From NCBI GenBank assembly GCA_904374805.1, contig CAJFEW010000031.1:1-34199 (forward strand): a DNA stretch of 34,199 bases, written 5' to 3'. The notes below the pieces were generated by a model. That model ran no database searches and was not told the DNA's origin. It saw nothing but the letters and a program-made list of their open reading frames with translations. Source of the DNA: an uncultured Neglectibacter sp. GTDB taxonomy: Bacteria > Bacillota > Clostridia > Oscillospirales > Acutalibacteraceae. A program made the position numbers and the translations under genes. This document shows positions 31,567-34,199 of this stretch, in pieces (within the stretch, counting starts at the first letter, position 1; each line of letters opens with the position of its first letter).

Positions 31567-33852
31567 ATGCTGATGTGTACACGATGCAAAAAACGTCCGG
31601 CGGTGGTTTTTGTCTCCAACGGGATAAACGGGCAGCCCACCCAGGGGCTCTGCCTGGTCTGCGCCAAGGAGCTGGGAATCAAGCCGGTTAACGACATTAT
31701 GGAAAAGATGGGGATCACCGATGAGGAGCTGGAGGCCGCCACGGCCCAGATGACCGAGTTGATGAACCTGCAGGAAGATAACGACCAAGATACTGAGGGG
31801 GAGGACGAACTGTTTGCCCCCGGCGGGGCGGCTACCATGCCCGTGGACCAAATGCTGGGCGGACGCCCGGGAGAAAACGGCGGATACGGCGGGGCCGGCG
31901 TCCAAAACCGGAAGGAGAGCTTCCACAAGAAAAAGCGGAAATACATCCAGAATTACTGCACGGACCTGACGGGCAGAGCCCGGCGGGGAGAGCTGGATAA
32001 CATTGTGGGCCGGGAGAAGGAAATTCAGCGGGTGGTGCAGATCCTCTCCCGCCGGACGAAAAACAACCCCTGCCTGATCGGCGAGCCCGGCGTGGGTAAA
32101 ACAGCGGTGGCCGAGGGCTTGGCCCTGCGTATTGCCCAAGGGCAGGTTCCCGCCAAGCTGCGGGATAAAGAGGTGCAGTTGTTGGACCTGACCGCCCTGG
32201 TGGCAGGCACCCAGTTCCGGGGCCAGTTTGAAAGCCGCATTAAAGGTTTGGTGGACGAAGTGAAGGCCGACGGGAATGTGATTCTCTTCATCGACGAGGT
32301 CCACAACCTGGTGGGCACGGGAGATGCGGAGGGCAGCATGAACGCCGCCAACATTCTGAAGCCCGCGCTCTCCCGCGGGGAGATTCAGGTGATTGGCGCC
32401 ACCACCTTCAACGAATACCGCAAATACATTGAGAAAGACGCTGCCCTGGAGCGCCGGTTCCAGCCGGTCACGGTGGCAGAGCCCTCTGTGGACGATGCAG
32501 TGCAGATTTTGCTGGGCATCAAGGGTTACTATGAGAACTACCACCGGGTGAAGGTGTCAGAGGGAATGTGCCGGCGGATGGTGGTGCTGGCAGAGCGGTA
32601 CATCAACGACCGGTACCTGCCCGACAAGGCCATCGACCTGCTGGACGAGGCCTGTGCCTGCGCTGCCCTGCGGAATAAAAAACTGGAGGAGTACGACGAG
32701 GCCCAGCTCTCCCTGACCCGAGAAAAGAACCGGGAGCAGGAGCTTTCCAACCCCACAGGAGGGGCGCAGGTGGACTATGAGGAGCTGGCCAAGACCCATT
32801 ACCGGATTGCCACCTTGGAAGAGAGTCTGGATAAGCTGAAAAGCGAGGGCGTGTTTGCCCAGGTGGAGGAGCAGGACGTAGCCAAAGTGATTGAGCTGTG
32901 GACCGGCATTCCCGCTGCCCGGGTGCAAGAGAATGAACTGAAGAAGCTGGCCCACTTGGAAGACGTGCTGAAAAAGCACATCATCGGCCAGGATGAGGCG
33001 GTCAACGCCATTTCTGCGGCCATCCGCCGCAGCCGGGTGCAGATCAGCCCCCGGCGGCATCCGGCATCCTTCATCTTTGTAGGCCCCACCGGCACAGGGA
33101 AGACCGAGCTGGTGCGGGTGCTCTCCCAAGAGCTGTTTGACACGCCGGAAACTTTGATCCGCCTGGACATGAGCGAGTTTATGGAGAAACACTCGGTCTC
33201 CAAAATCATCGGGTCTCCTCCCGGCTACGTGGGCTACGATGAAGCCGGCCAGCTGACGGAAAAGGTTCGCCGCCGGCCCTATTCGGTGCTGCTGTTTGAC
33301 GAAATTGAGAAAGCCCATCCGGATGTGCTGAACATTTTGCTGCAGATCCTGGATGAGGGGCGCATCACCGACGCCCACGGCCGCACGGTGAACTTTGAGA
33401 ACACGGTGATTGTCATGACCTCCAACGCGGGCAGCGACCGCCGGGAGAACGCCCTGGGCTTTAACAAGACCGCTGCGGATATGAACCGGGAAAAGGTGAT
33501 GAAGGCCCTGGGAGAGTTCCTCCGGCCGGAGTTCTTAAGCCGTATCGACGAGGTGATTGTGTTCCGTCCCCTGGATGTGGAGGACTACAAGAGCATTGCC
33601 GCCCTTATGCTGGACGAGTACGTGTCCTCCCTGGGAGAAAAGGGCATCACCCTGACCTACACCCCGGAGGTGTGCGCCTATCTGGCGGAGAAGTCCATCC
33701 ACGGCCAAAGCGGGGCTCGAGACCTGCGCAACAACATCCGCCGCATGGTGGAGGACAAACTGGCCATGATTTTGGTGGAGCAGGGCGAGGGCGCTGTCTC
33801 TGGCGTGGGTTTGACCATGGAGGGACAGGATTTAAAATTGAACGTGCTGTAA
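31567..33852 (+). CDS. ClpE-like AAA+ unfoldase of the Clp protease
   Basis: This 761-residue Hsp100 ATPase has two AAA modules and probably feeds substrates to ClpP. The N terminus carries a zinc-binding module with C4, C7, C29 and C32 (two CxxC pairs, 21 residues apart), as in ClpE and McsA. AAA1 has Walker A GEPGVGKTA near residue 172 and ILFIDEVHN. A short middle domain (about 370-430) follows. AAA2 has GPTGTGKTE near residue 506, VLLFDEIEKAHPD and the ClpP-docking tripeptide LGF in ENALGFN. There is no double Clp-N repeat domain, so it is ClpE-like rather than ClpC. The ATG at 31567 is preceded by GAGGAAAGG; ATG 31573 is an alternative. No ctsR, mcsA or mcsB lies nearby. Confidence 0.88.
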   Translation: MLMCTRCKKRPAVVFVSNGINGQPTQGLCLVCAKELGIKPVNDIMEKMGITDEELEAATAQMTELMNLQEDNDQDTEGEDELFAPGGAATMPVDQMLGGRPGENGGYGGAGVQNRKESFHKKKRKYIQNYCTDLTGRARRGELDNIVGREKEIQRVVQILSRRTKNNPCLIGEPGVGKTAVAEGLALRIAQGQVPAKLRDKEVQLLDLTALVAGTQFRGQFESRIKGLVDEVKADGNVILFIDEVHNLVGTGDAEGSMNAANILKPALSRGEIQVIGATTFNEYRKYIEKDAALERRFQPVTVAEPSVDDAVQILLGIKGYYENYHRVKVSEGMCRRMVVLAERYINDRYLPDKAIDLLDEACACAALRNKKLEEYDEAQLSLTREKNREQELSNPTGGAQVDYEELAKTHYRIATLEESLDKLKSEGVFAQVEEQDVAKVIELWTGIPAARVQENELKKLAHLEDVLKKHIIGQDEAVNAISAAIRRSRVQISPRRHPASFIFVGPTGTGKTELVRVLSQELFDTPETLIRLDMSEFMEKHSVSKIIGSPPGYVGYDEAGQLTEKVRRRPYSVLLFDEIEKAHPDVLNILLQILDEGRITDAHGRTVNFENTVIVMTSNAGSDRRENALGFNKTAADMNREKVMKALGEFLRPEFLSRIDEVIVFRPLDVEDYKSIAALMLDEYVSSLGEKGITLTYTPEVCAYLAEKSIHGQSGARDLRNNIRRMVEDKLAMILVEQGEGAVSGVGLTMEGQDLKLNVL

Positions 33853-33883
33853 AGAGGTCCCTGCAGAGCAGGTATGCCTTCTG

Positions 33884-33923
33884 GAACGCGCTGGCAAGGA
33901 AAGCTTGCAGCGCGTTCTTTTTT
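33884..33923 (+). terminator. Rho-independent terminator after the ClpE-like gene
   Basis: A 14-bp stem (GAACGCGCT... at 33884-33898 with ...AGCGCGTTC at 33904-33917, one bulged G) is followed by a run of six Ts (33918-33923). It begins 32 bases after the stop codon. Confidence 0.93.
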
Positions 33924-33962
33924 ATGTTTTGGGATCTTTGCGAGAAAAGTCTGGAAAAGGCC

Positions 33963-33991
33963 TTGACGGAAAAGGAGAGGTGTGCTATAAT
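33963..33991 (+). promoter_or_regulatory. Promoter of the tRNA-Gly/tRNA-Arg operon
   Basis: TTGACG (33963-33968) and a perfect TATAAT (33986-33991) are 17 bases apart, with TGTGC directly before the -10 as an extended -10. It is one of the strongest promoters in the window, as expected for stable RNA. Confidence 0.9.
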
Positions 33992-34010
33992 AATTCCCGT
34001 CGCAAAATGC

Positions 34011-34084
34011 GCGGGTGTAGTTCAGTGGTAGAACCCCAGCCTTCCAAGCTGGTCGTGTGGGTTCGATTCCCATCACCCGCTCCA
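34011..34084 (+). tRNA. tRNA-Gly (anticodon TCC)
   Basis: The 7-bp acceptor stem GCGGGTG/CACCCGC closes the cloverleaf. The D arm (TAGTTCAGTGGTAGAA), the anticodon arm CCAGC-CTTCCAA-GCTGG with TCC at 34043-34045, and a T loop TTCGATT are all present. The 3' CCA is encoded (34082-34084). It reads GGA and, by wobble, GGG codons. Confidence 0.97.
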
Positions 34085-34106
34085 AAATGTGTGCGGGCCA
34101 AAAGAT

Positions 34107-34183
34107 GCGCCAATAGCTCAGCTGGATAGAGCAACTGCCTTCTAAGCAGTAGGCCAGGGGTTCGAGTCCCTTTTGGCGCGCCA
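34107..34183 (+). tRNA. tRNA-Arg (anticodon TCT)
   Basis: The acceptor stem GCGCCAA/TTGGCGC, D arm (TAGCTCAGCTGGATAGA), anticodon arm ACTGC-CTTCTAA-GCAGT with TCT at 34141-34143, and T loop TTCGAGT give a complete cloverleaf, with the discriminator G and an encoded CCA (34181-34183). It reads AGA codons. It lies 22 bases after tRNA-Gly and probably shares its promoter. Confidence 0.97.
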
Positions 34184-34199
34184 ATATGGTGGATGTAGC

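Overview
The window looks like the chromosome of a GC-rich Clostridia member, most plausibly an Oscillospiraceae/Ruminococcaceae gut anaerobe. This rests on the gene content and order (RNase J, GdpP, an ECF module beside truA, a DUF5711-like protein, a ClpE-like unfoldase), on frequent GTG/TTG starts behind strong AGGAGG sites, and on the high GC of the core genes. The genus is an inference; no rRNA is present. I see no prophage, insertion sequence or CRISPR array.

Layout: (1) 236-2195, minus strand, a nifS-nifU iron-sulfur cluster assembly operon with a promoter that overlaps an inverted-repeat operator. (2) 2331-13170, plus strand, a housekeeping run: a strong promoter and about 570 nt of leader, then RNase J, GdpP, L9, DnaB, TilS, Hpt and FtsH. 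(3) 13259-17494, a divergent type IIA topoisomerase pair, followed by a structured, gene-free stretch. (4) 17736-20656, ruvC, ruvA, a GNAT gene and ruvB; ruvB carries a frameshifting deletion that removes Walker A. (5) 20686-26765, a methyltransferase, a small membrane protein, the ECF transporter energising module (ecfA1, ecfA2, ecfT), truA and a membrane-anchored repeat protein, ending at a strong bidirectional terminator. (6) 26832-28978, minus strand, an AT-rich secreted cysteine-protease-like gene coupled to a lipoprotein gene; this is the most accessory-looking part. (7) 29009-29895, a flavodoxin/ferredoxin protein on the minus strand. (8) 29928-34183, plus strand, CvpA, a CDP-alcohol phosphatidyltransferase, a ClpE-like ATPase and a tRNA-Gly/tRNA-Arg pair.

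Most genes are ordinary housekeeping functions: sulfur mobilisation, RNA decay, c-di-AMP turnover, replication, tRNA modification, purine salvage, proteolysis, DNA topology, recombination and vitamin/metal uptake. The observations most worth a second look are the broken ruvB (real mutation or assembly error), the AT-rich protease/lipoprotein pair, the promoter plus terminator-like hairpin upstream of RNase J that could define a small RNA, the nifS operator, the structured intergenic element after parC, and the unusual topoisomerase active-site context. I did not find a clearly new multi-gene system.
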